Positions 56,990 to 64,000 of a stretch of DNA of 64,000 nt are shown here, piece after piece. Source of the stretch: Methylobacterium thuringiense (GTDB taxonomy: Bacteria; Pseudomonadota; Alphaproteobacteria; Rhizobiales; Beijerinckiaceae). The stretch is taken from NCBI RefSeq assembly GCF_022179645.1, contig NZ_BPRA01000003.1, positions 124,001 through 188,000 of the forward strand, read 5' to 3'. Each line of letters opens with the position of its first letter. The first letter of the stretch is position 1. The position numbers and the translations under genes were made by a program. The notes beneath the pieces are model-generated. The model was given only the letters and a program-made list of their open reading frames with translations, ran no database searches and was not told the DNA's origin.

Positions 56990-59269
56990 ATGGCCGACGC
57001 CAAGAGCACCCAGACCGATGGACCCGCGAAGCCGCGCGTCACGCGCTCGCGCATCCGGGAGGGCTCGCCCCACCCGCGCGGCGCGACCTGGGACGGCCTC
57101 GGCGTCAACTTCGCCGTCTTCTCGGCCCATGCCACCAAGGTCGAACTCTGCCTGTTCGACGATGCCGGCGAGAAGGAGATCGAGCGGATCGACCTGCCCG
57201 AGTACACGGACGAGGTCTGGCACGGATACCTGCCCGACGCCCGCCCCGGCACGATCTACGGCTACCGCGTGCACGGCCCCTACGAGCCGAAGGCCGGCCA
57301 CCGCTTCAACCACAACAAGCTGCTGATCGATCCCTACGCCAAGGGGCTCGTCGGCTCGATCACCTGGAATCCGGCCCTGTTCGGCTACCAGATGGAGACC
57401 GGCGACGACCTGACCTTCGACGATCGCGACAGCGGACCCTACACCCGCCGTTGTCAGGTGATCGATCCGGCCTTCACCTGGGGCCGCGACGTGAAGCCGA
57501 ACGTGCCGTGGGAGAAGACGATCTTCTACGAGACCCACGTCAAGGGTTTCACCAAGCAGCACCCGGCCGTGCCGGAAAAACTTCGCGGCACCTATGCCGG
57601 CCTCGGCACCCCCGCCGTGCTCGACTACATCAAGAGCCTCGGCGTCACCTCGGTCGAGCTGCTGCCCGTCCATGCCTTCGTGCAGGACGACTACCTGCAG
57701 GAGAAGGGCCTCACGAACTATTGGGGCTACAACACGATCTCGTTCTTCACCCCCGCCCGGCGCTACGCGGCGGTGCCGGACTTCGCCTTCTCCGAGTTCA
57801 AGGAGATGGTCGCGCGCATGCACGGCGCCGGCCTCGAGGTGATCCTCGACGTGGTCTACAACCACACCGCGGAAGGTAACGAGAAGGGTCCGACGCTCTC
57901 CTTCAAGGGCATCGACAATTCCTCGTACTATCGGCTGATGCCGAAGGAGCCGCGCTACTACATCAACGACACCGGCACCGGTAACACCTTCAACCTGTCG
58001 CATCCGCGCGTGCTGCAGCTCGTCACGGATAGCTTGCGCTACTGGGCGACGGAAATGCGGGTCGACGGCTTCCGCTTCGACCTCGCCACCATTCTCGGCC
58101 GGGAACCGTACGGCTTCGACGAAGGCGGCGGCTTCTTGGACACCTGCCGTCAGGACCCGGTGCTGAACTCCGTGAAGCTCATCGCCGAACCTTGGGATTG
58201 CGGCCCCGGCGGCTATCAGGTCGGCGGCTTCCCGCCCGGCTGGGCCGAGTGGAACGACCGTTTTCGCGATGATGTCCGTGGCTACTGGAAGGGCGATGCG
58301 GGCCTGCTGCCGTCGCTCGCGTCCCGCATCACCGGCTCGGCCGACAAGTTCAACAAGCGCGGCCGCCGTCCCTGGGCCTCGGTCAACTTCATTTCGGCCC
58401 ATGACGGCTTCACGCTGGCCGACACGGTTTCATACAACGAGAAGCACAACGAGGCGAACGGCGAGGGCAACCGCGACGGGCACGGCCACAACCTGTCCTA
58501 CAATTTCGGCGTCGAAGGCCCGACCGACGATCCCGAGATCAAGGCCGTGCGGCTTCGCCAGATGCGCAACATGCTGGCGACGCTGTTTCTCTCCAAGGGC
58601 ACGCCGATGCTGCTCGCCGGCGACGAGTTCGCCCGCTCGCAGAAGGGCAACAACAACGCCTATTGCCAGGACAACGAGGTTTCCTGGATGGACTGGGAGG
58701 CGATCGGTGCCGACGAGCGCGATCTCGCCGAGTTCACGCAGCGCCTGATCCTGCTGCGCAACGCCCTGCCGATGCTCTCGCGCGGCCGCTTCGTCACGGG
58801 CGCCTTCGACGAGGAATTCGGGGTCAAGGACGTCACCTGGCTGACGCCCGCCGGCACCGAAATGGCGCCGGAGAACTGGAACGACGGCAATTCGCGCTCT
58901 CTCGCGGTGCTCCTCGACGGCCGGGCCCAGGCCTCGGGCATCCATCGCCGCGGCGGGGACGCCACGCTGCTGCTGTTCTACAATTCCTATCACGACGTGG
59001 TCGACTTCACGCTGCCCGAGCTGAAGGGCGGCGTCGCCTGGACGCGTATCCTCGACACCAACCTGCCCGACAGCCAGGAGCTGGCGAGCTTCGGCATCGG
59101 CGACAGCTACACCGTCACCGGCCGCTCGATGCTGATGTTCGTGCTCAAACCCGAGGAGACGTCGGGTCCCGACAACTCCGAGATGGAGCGCTCCTACCAG
59201 CACGTCATGCAGGCCTTCGAGCGGGCGCATGTCGAGAGCGTGAGCTTCGGGCTCGACGGGGAAGCGTAG
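56990..59269 (+). CDS. glgX: Glycogen debranching enzyme GlgX
   Basis: A 759-residue GH13 isoamylase-type enzyme that removes alpha-1,6 branches during glycogen breakdown. An N-terminal carbohydrate-binding domain (GSPHPRGATWDGLGVNFAVF) is followed by the barrel. Family regions: VILDVVYNHTAEGN (region I), VDGFRFDLATILGRE with the nucleophile Asp (II), KLIAEPWDCGPGGYQVG with the acid/base Glu (III) and NFISAHDGFTLADTVSYNEK (IV). The ATG at 56990 has GGAG 6 bases upstream; the open frame extends 47 codons further without support. No other glycogen genes are in the window. Confidence 0.95.
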   Translation: MADAKSTQTDGPAKPRVTRSRIREGSPHPRGATWDGLGVNFAVFSAHATKVELCLFDDAGEKEIERIDLPEYTDEVWHGYLPDARPGTIYGYRVHGPYEPKAGHRFNHNKLLIDPYAKGLVGSITWNPALFGYQMETGDDLTFDDRDSGPYTRRCQVIDPAFTWGRDVKPNVPWEKTIFYETHVKGFTKQHPAVPEKLRGTYAGLGTPAVLDYIKSLGVTSVELLPVHAFVQDDYLQEKGLTNYWGYNTISFFTPARRYAAVPDFAFSEFKEMVARMHGAGLEVILDVVYNHTAEGNEKGPTLSFKGIDNSSYYRLMPKEPRYYINDTGTGNTFNLSHPRVLQLVTDSLRYWATEMRVDGFRFDLATILGREPYGFDEGGGFLDTCRQDPVLNSVKLIAEPWDCGPGGYQVGGFPPGWAEWNDRFRDDVRGYWKGDAGLLPSLASRITGSADKFNKRGRRPWASVNFISAHDGFTLADTVSYNEKHNEANGEGNRDGHGHNLSYNFGVEGPTDDPEIKAVRLRQMRNMLATLFLSKGTPMLLAGDEFARSQKGNNNAYCQDNEVSWMDWEAIGADERDLAEFTQRLILLRNALPMLSRGRFVTGAFDEEFGVKDVTWLTPAGTEMAPENWNDGNSRSLAVLLDGRAQASGIHRRGGDATLLLFYNSYHDVVDFTLPELKGGVAWTRILDTNLPDSQELASFGIGDSYTVTGRSMLMFVLKPEETSGPDNSEMERSYQHVMQAFERAHVESVSFGLDGEA

Positions 59270-59274
59270 TCGCC

Positions 59275-59350
59275 GGCATTGCGCGCAGCGAAGTAATCCC
59301 GGGGCGGCTCGCGACGTCGCGTGTATGCCTCGGGATTGCCTTGCTTGGAG
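59275..59350. repeat. Degenerate copy of the dispersed palindromic element
   Basis: GCATTGCGCGCAGCGAAGTA and ATCCCGGGGC on the left face GCCTCGGGATTGCC and TTGCTTGGAGC on the right, with more mismatches than the 2042-2132 copy. It starts 6 bases after the glgX stop and may act as its terminator. Confidence 0.6.
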
Positions 59351-59543
59351 CACCGGCCGCAAAAGTGGTCGTTGGTGTTTTGGAAAAGCCGATGCTTCGA
59401 CCTGGGTAACTGTGCCGGACGACAAAGCCGTGCCCGGTCCGTTCATCGCATCGAACCATCGATCGACACGACTTCATGTTCCGACTACTTATTTGTCGGT
59501 TGCGCCGGCGGGGCTGAGGAACGGCGCGCTCTCTCCGGAGGGG

Positions 59544-61166
59544 ATGGAAGAGCCTATGGACGCGTCTCCCGAGAAGCCGGCGAGTTTCGCGCGCCCCGTG
59601 ATCGTGGAGCGCGCCGGCCTGGATATCCAGCGGCCCGAGGGCAACGTCTTCTTCGCCGCCGTCGAGATGACGCGGATGCCCATGGTCATCGCCGACCCGC
59701 GGTTGCCCGATACGCCGATCGTCTACGCCAACAGCGCCTTCCTGACGATGACCGGCTACGTCCATGACGAGGTCGTCGGCCGCAATTGCCGCTTCCTGCA
59801 GGGGCCGGCGACCGATCCCGAGGCCGCCGCCAAGATCGCCCGCGCGATCGAGGCGCGCCGGGAGGTCGCCGTCGAGATCCTGAACTACCGCAAGGACGGC
59901 TCGGCCTTCTGGAACGCGCTGTTCATCTCGCCGGTCTTCGATGCCTCCGGCGAGGCGGTGTACTTCTTCGCCTCGCAACTCAACGTCTCCCGGCGCCGCG
60001 ATGCCGAGGATGCGCTCGGTCAGGCGCAGAAGATGGAGGCGCTCGGCCAGCTCACCGGCGGTATCGCGCACGACTTCAACAACCTGCTGCAGGTCATCCT
60101 CGGCTATGTCGACATCGTTGCCGCCGGGCTCGACGACCCCGGGGCGGACCGGGCGCGCCTCGGCCGCGCCACCGACAGCATCCGCACTGCCGCCGAGCGG
60201 GCGGCGACGCTGACGCAGCAGCTGTTGTCCTTCGCCCGCAAGCAGCGGCTGGAGGGGCGGCCGGTCGACCTGAACCAGCTCGTCGAGAGCATGGGGGAAC
60301 TCGCGGGGCGGACGCTGGGCGAGCAGGTCGCCATCGAGACCCGGCTCGCTCCCGATCTCTGGACCTGCCGGATCGATCCGGCCCAGGCCGAGGTCGCGCT
60401 GCTCAACGTCCTGATCAACGCCCGCGACGCCATGCCGAAGGGCGGCCGGCTCGTCATCGCCACAGAGAATCTGACGCCGCAGGAGGCGACCGCCACGAGC
60501 GGCCTCCCCGGCGGCCGCTTCGTCAGCGTCGCCGTCACCGACACCGGCAGCGGCATCCCGCCGGAGCTGCTGGCGCGGGTGATGGACCCGTTCTTCACCA
60601 CCAAGGAGGAGGGCAAGGGCACCGGGCTCGGCCTCTCCATGGTCTACGGCTTCGCCAAGCAGTCGGGGGGCACCGCTCAGGTCTCGTCGGTGGTAGGCGA
60701 GGGGACGACGGTGCGGTTGTCCTTCCCGGCGAGCGCGGACGAGGTCCCGAAGGCTGTGCCCGTCCCGCCGGAGGCCGAGCCGGCCGGCACCGAGACGGTG
60801 CTGATCGTCGACGACCGCGAGGACGTGGCGAACCTCGCCAGGACGATCCTGCGCGATTACGGCTACACGACCCTCACCGCCGCCGACGGCCGCGAAGCCC
60901 TGCAGGTGCTGGAGACGTGCTCCGACGTCGCGCTGCTGTTCTCCGACCTGATCATGCCCGGTGGCATGAACGGCGTGATGCTCGCCCGCGAGGCGCGGCG
61001 GCGGCGGCCCGACCTCAAGGTCCTGCTCACCACCGGCTACGCCGAAGCCAGCTTGGAGCGAACTGACGTGGGGGGATCGGAGTTCGAGATCTTGAACAAG
61101 CCCTATCGCCGCGCCGATCTCGTGCGGCGGGTGAGGAACACGCTCGACGCCGCCACGGGCGGCTGA
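59544..61166 (+). CDS. Blue-light LOV hybrid histidine kinase with receiver domain
   Basis: A protein of about 540 residues. The LOV domain (about 35-150) has the flavin-binding GRNCRFLQG with photoactive Cys82, and LNYRKDGSAFWNALFISPV. The histidine-kinase part has GIAHDFNNLLQVILGYVD (phospho-His176), N box NVLINARDAMPKGG, G1 VTDTGSGIPPE and G2 GTGLGLSMVYGF. A C-terminal receiver (about 418-540) has VLIVDDRED and the phospho-Asp in LFSDLIMPG. Starts at 59544 or 59556 follow a GGAGGGG site. It should convert blue light to phosphotransfer; the output partner is not identified. Confidence 0.9.
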   Translation: MEEPMDASPEKPASFARPVIVERAGLDIQRPEGNVFFAAVEMTRMPMVIADPRLPDTPIVYANSAFLTMTGYVHDEVVGRNCRFLQGPATDPEAAAKIARAIEARREVAVEILNYRKDGSAFWNALFISPVFDASGEAVYFFASQLNVSRRRDAEDALGQAQKMEALGQLTGGIAHDFNNLLQVILGYVDIVAAGLDDPGADRARLGRATDSIRTAAERAATLTQQLLSFARKQRLEGRPVDLNQLVESMGELAGRTLGEQVAIETRLAPDLWTCRIDPAQAEVALLNVLINARDAMPKGGRLVIATENLTPQEATATSGLPGGRFVSVAVTDTGSGIPPELLARVMDPFFTTKEEGKGTGLGLSMVYGFAKQSGGTAQVSSVVGEGTTVRLSFPASADEVPKAVPVPPEAEPAGTETVLIVDDREDVANLARTILRDYGYTTLTAADGREALQVLETCSDVALLFSDLIMPGGMNGVMLAREARRRRPDLKVLLTTGYAEASLERTDVGGSEFEILNKPYRRADLVRRVRNTLDAATGG

Positions 61167-61179
61167 GCCGGAGATGGCC

Positions 61180-61497
61180 ATGCCCCGCGGAGACAAGTCG
61201 AAATACACGGACAAGCAGGTCCGCAAGGCCGAGGCGATCACCGAATCCTACGAGAAGCGTGGGGTGCCGGAGGCCGAGGCCGAGGCCCGCGCCTGGGCGA
61301 CCGTCAACAAGGACGACGGCGGCGGCAAGCATCCCGGCGGCTCGGGGCGCGGCAAGTCGACCGGCCACCCGGCCGCGCACAAGGGCGGCCGCAAGGGTGG
61401 CGCGGCCTCGTCCTCGCGCACGGCGGAGGAGCGCTCGGCCTCGGCCAGGAAGGCGGCGGCCACGCGGAAGAGAAACGCGGAATCGAAGGCAGGCTGA
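61180..61497 (+). CDS. Small basic Gly/Lys-rich protein (conserved, function unknown)
   Basis: A 105-residue protein. The ATG at 61180 has GGAG 6 bases upstream, while ATG 61174 is too close to that site. The N-terminal part, KYTDKQVRKAEAITESYEKR and GVPEAEAEARAWATVNKDDG, matches a small family often labelled plasmid-stabilisation protein, without real evidence for that role. The rest is Gly/Lys/Ser/Arg-rich and ends basic, compatible with nucleic-acid binding. It lies 13 bases after the LOV kinase stop, so co-transcription is likely. Confidence 0.8.
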   Translation: MPRGDKSKYTDKQVRKAEAITESYEKRGVPEAEAEARAWATVNKDDGGGKHPGGSGRGKSTGHPAAHKGGRKGGAASSSRTAEERSASARKAAATRKRNAESKAG

Positions 61498-61518
61498 GGG
61501 TCGGGTAGTCCGCGCCCC

Positions 61519-62628
61519 TCAGGCCTCGTCGGATCGCACGAGGCTGAGGCCGGAACCGAGGCGGACGAGGTCGATCTGCCCCTTCATGCCGGTCTTGGCG
61601 TAGATCGACTTGAGCTGGGTGCGCACCGTGCTCTCGCTGATGCGCTGGCGCACGGCCAGCGTCTCGACGGTCTCCCCGGCGACGATGGCGCGGGCGACCC
61701 GCGCCTCCGCGGCGGTCAGGTCGAACAGGCCCTGGAGCAGGTCCGCATCCGGCCCCTGCGCCTGCTTCTCCACCGGCGTCAGCACCAGGATGAAGGCGCT
61801 GCCGGTGAACAGGTCGCGGGCGATGCCGCGGACCGGCACGAGATGGGCGACCAAGGCGGGGTCGGAATCGCGCTTCGGGATCGGGATCGAGCGCGGCACC
61901 TGGCGGCGGGTGGCGTTGAGCGCGGTGGCCAGCAGGTCGTCGGCATCGCCGTCGGCGAAGGCCACCCGCGCGCTGCCGTCGCGCACCACGCGCGGCATCA
62001 GCCCTTCGAGGAGGGCGTTGGCGGCCTGGAGCCGGAAATCCCGAGAGACGATGCCGGCCGGCAGGCCGAGCAGCGCCAAGGTCTCGACGGCGGCGCGGGC
62101 GCGTTCGAGGCGGAGCCGGCCCGAGATCAGCGCGGCCCGGCCGAGATGCGGGCGCACGCTGTCGAGCAGCTCCACCGATGCCTCCGGCACCGGGCCGTTG
62201 CGGTAGGCGCGCTCCACGCTGAACACCAGGGTGTCGCCCGTGCTCATCGGGAAGGCGGTGGCCGTGGCCCAACCCAGTCCCTGCGGGCGCAGGAACTGGT
62301 TGATGAGGGGGTCGTTTTCGATCTCCTTGGGCGAGTAGACGTCCTTCTCGACGATGAAACCGGCATGGCGCGCCTTGAGCACGGCCGGTGTGCGGGTGTT
62401 CCGCTCCGGCCAGCCCTGCTCGACGAAGCTCTCGACGAAGCCGCTCAGCCCCTGCGTGCTGATGAAGCGGAAATCGGTGGTGTCGGCGGCGAGCAGGATC
62501 GTGCCGACGCCGCCGGCGATGTCGGTCATCGAATCGAGCACGGAGGTCCACGATTCGGGGACGACCGAGGCCTCGTAGATCTTGTCGGTGATCGCTTCGA
62601 TGTCGAAGCGCCGTGTCGCGCTCGCCAT
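61519..62628 (-). CDS. LuxR-family transcriptional regulator
   Basis: A 369-residue protein. The C-terminal GerE helix-turn-helix is LTAAEARVARAIVAGETVET, then LAVRQRISESTVRTQLKSIY and AKTGMKGQ. The first 290 residues are a sensor region without an autoinducer signature: FDIEAITDKIYEASVVPESW at the start fits a group of LuxR proteins with PAS-like input. The ATG at 62628 has no strong ribosome site. It converges with the LOV kinase pair (22-base gap). Confidence 0.86.
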   Translation of the reverse strand: MASATRRFDIEAITDKIYEASVVPESWTSVLDSMTDIAGGVGTILLAADTTDFRFISTQGLSGFVESFVEQGWPERNTRTPAVLKARHAGFIVEKDVYSPKEIENDPLINQFLRPQGLGWATATAFPMSTGDTLVFSVERAYRNGPVPEASVELLDSVRPHLGRAALISGRLRLERARAAVETLALLGLPAGIVSRDFRLQAANALLEGLMPRVVRDGSARVAFADGDADDLLATALNATRRQVPRSIPIPKRDSDPALVAHLVPVRGIARDLFTGSAFILVLTPVEKQAQGPDADLLQGLFDLTAAEARVARAIVAGETVETLAVRQRISESTVRTQLKSIYAKTGMKGQIDLVRLGSGLSLVRSDEA

Positions 62629-62877
62629 GCGCCGGAGCCTGGGTTTTGCCCCCGCGAAACGCGATGGGATCGCCTCAGGTTAACCGTTGTCGCCGCCTGC
62701 CGCCACCGTTGCGGGCAAGATTGACACAAAAATCGCTACGGTTGTTCAAGGCCATCTGAAGTCGAGCCGGGCCGACGCAAAGGAACGGCCCGGTCGAGCC
62801 GGACAGGCTCTGCGGTCACCGGCCGGGACCAGTGTGGGCGCCATCGATTGAATACATGATAACGCCCGCCTGGATCT

Positions 62878-64000
62878 TCAGACGCCCATGGCGGTCTTGA
62901 GGTTGGCGTCGACCTTGTCGAGGAAGCCGGTGGTGGAGAGCCATTTCTGGTCCGGGCCGACGAGGAGGGCGAGGTCCTTGGTCATGAAGCCGGACTCGAC
63001 CGTGTCGACGCAGACAGTCTCGAGCTTCGTCGCGAAGCTCGCCAGCTCGGCATTGCCGTCGAGCTTGGCCCGGTGGGCGAGGCCGCGGGTCCAGGCGAAG
63101 ATCGAGGCGATGGAGTTCGTCGAGGTTTCCTTGCCCTTCTGATGCTCGCGGTAGTGGCGCGTCACCGTGCCGTGCGCGGCCTCGGCCTCGACGGTCTGGC
63201 CGTCCGGCGTCAGCAGCACCGAGGTCATTAGGCCGAGGGAGCCGAAGCCCTGCGCCACCGTGTCGGACTGCACGTCGCCGTCGTAGTTCTTGCAGGCCCA
63301 GACGTAGCCGCCCGACCATTTCAGCGCCGAGGCGACCATGTCGTCGATCAGGCGGTGCTCGTAGGTGATGCCGAGCGAGACGAAGCGCGACTTGAACTCC
63401 TCCTGGTAGACCTGCTCGAACAGGTCCTTGAAGCGCCCGTCATAGGCCTTGAGGATCGTGTTCTTCGTGGAGAGGTAGACCGGGTACTTGCGGGCGAGGC
63501 CGTAGTTCAGCGAGGCGCGGGCGAAGTCGCGGATCGAGTCGTCGAGGTTGTACATCGCGAGCGCGACGCCCGGCGCCGGGAACTTGAACACCTCCTGCTC
63601 GATCACCGTGCCGTCGTCGCCCTCGAACTTGATGGTCAGGCGGCCCTTGCCCGGAACCTTGAAGTTCGTGCAGCGGTACTGGTCGCCATAGGCGTGGCGG
63701 CCGATCACGATCGGCTGGGTCCAGCCGGGCACGAGGCGCGGCACGTTCTTGCAGATGATCGGCTCGCGGAAGATCACGCCGCCGAGGATGTTGCGGACCG
63801 TGCCGTTCGGCGACTTCCACATCTCCTTGAGCTTGAACTCTTCGACGCGCTGCTCGTCGGGGGTGATGGTGGCGCATTTCACGCCGACGCCGTGGCGCTT
63901 GATCGCCTCGGCCGCATCGACCGTGACCTGGTCGTCGGTGGCGTCGCGGTGCTCGATGCCGAGGTCGTAATAGTCGAGGTCGAGATCGAGGTAGGGGTGG
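62878..64000 (-). CDS. icd: NADP-dependent isocitrate dehydrogenase (5' part outside window)
   Basis: The 3' 373 codons are present; the gene continues past the right edge. The product matches the eukaryote-like NADP-ICDH type of alphaproteobacteria: [20 protein letters not shown], then [40 protein letters not shown] and [20 protein letters not shown], followed by [17 protein letters not shown]. It oxidises isocitrate to 2-oxoglutarate in the TCA cycle and supplies NADPH. The edge text [19 protein letters not shown] is in frame. Confidence 0.96.
   Translation of the reverse strand, partial: HPYLDLDLDYYDLGIEHRDATDDQVTVDAAEAIKRHGVGVKCATITPDEQRVEEFKLKEMWKSPNGTVRNILGGVIFREPIICKNVPRLVPGWTQPIVIGRHAYGDQYRCTNFKVPGKGRLTIKFEGDDGTVIEQEVFKFPAPGVALAMYNLDDSIRDFARASLNYGLARKYPVYLSTKNTILKAYDGRFKDLFEQVYQEEFKSRFVSLGITYEHRLIDDMVASALKWSGGYVWACKNYDGDVQSDTVAQGFGSLGLMTSVLLTPDGQTVEAEAAHGTVTRHYREHQKGKETSTNSIASIFAWTRGLAHRAKLDGNAELASFATKLETVCVDTVESGFMTKDLALLVGPDQKWLSTTGFLDKVDANLKTAMGV

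Noticed and set aside
61180-61497. Plasmid stabilisation system
   Set aside because: The label often attached to this family has no support here: no toxin partner, no plasmid genes, chromosomal context.

Overview
The window is chromosomal DNA of a high-GC alphaproteobacterium, most likely a Methylobacteriaceae member (Methylobacterium or Methylorubrum). Evidence: the classic alphaproteobacterial dusB(nifR3)-ntrBC-ntrYX-hfq-hflX block next to an ispDF fusion, a purN-purM-(AI-2E transporter)-hdaA-ppk-ppx block, a MucR/Ros regulator, an NDUFS4-type complex I subunit, and two proteins I associate with methylotrophy: a lanmodulin-like EF-hand protein cut by the left edge and a four-cysteine c-type cytochrome of the XoxG/methanol-metabolism type. 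All family names rest on motif reading and memory; no search was run.

Layout. 1-2.1 kb: lanmodulin homologue, an exported repeat protein, an exported L,D-transpeptidase. 2.1-6.5 kb (minus strand): phosphatase-like protein, ABC exporter, PncC and IspDF. 6.6-16.2 kb (plus strand): DusB, NtrB/NtrC, NtrY/NtrX, Hfq, HflX, ending in a strong terminator. 16.4-18.7 kb (minus): carbonic anhydrase plus SulP transporter, a probable bicarbonate module. 18.7-22.4 kb: accessory stretch with large gene-free gaps, a hydrolase, a methyltransferase and the cytochrome. 22.8-33.1 kb: two divergent heavy-metal RND efflux operons around a shared control region with phased direct repeats. 33.2-34.0 kb: MucR homologue behind an 83-bp tandem duplication rich in TTTGTAT/ATACAAA sites. 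34.3-38.6 kb: double-barrel porin, DUF2147 protein, Ndk, small lipoprotein. 38.6-49.7 kb: purN/purM, AI-2E family transporter, a monohaem cytochrome, HdaA, a decayed brnT with intact brnA, Ppk and Ppx. 50-53.4 kb: MinCDE, DUF167 protein, repeat-bearing exported protein, tRNA-Pro and the complex I subunit. 53.4-56.7 kb (minus): SHOCT protein, spore-photoproduct-lyase-like radical SAM protein, nucleoside deaminase, unknown gene. 57-64 kb: GlgX, a LOV hybrid histidine kinase with a small basic protein, a LuxR regulator, and the 3' part of isocitrate dehydrogenase running off the right edge.

How parts work together. NtrB/C and NtrY/X are nitrogen-control two-component pairs, with Hfq and HflX as post-transcriptional and ribosome-linked partners. 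Ppk/Ppx make and degrade polyphosphate, HdaA restrains DnaA, and MinCDE places the septum. The accessory content is weighted to metals: a lanthanide-type EF-hand protein, two metal RND pumps, a His-rich fused adaptor, a Cys/His-rich secreted protein and a DUF305 protein. Several dispersed palindromic repeats lie between genes.
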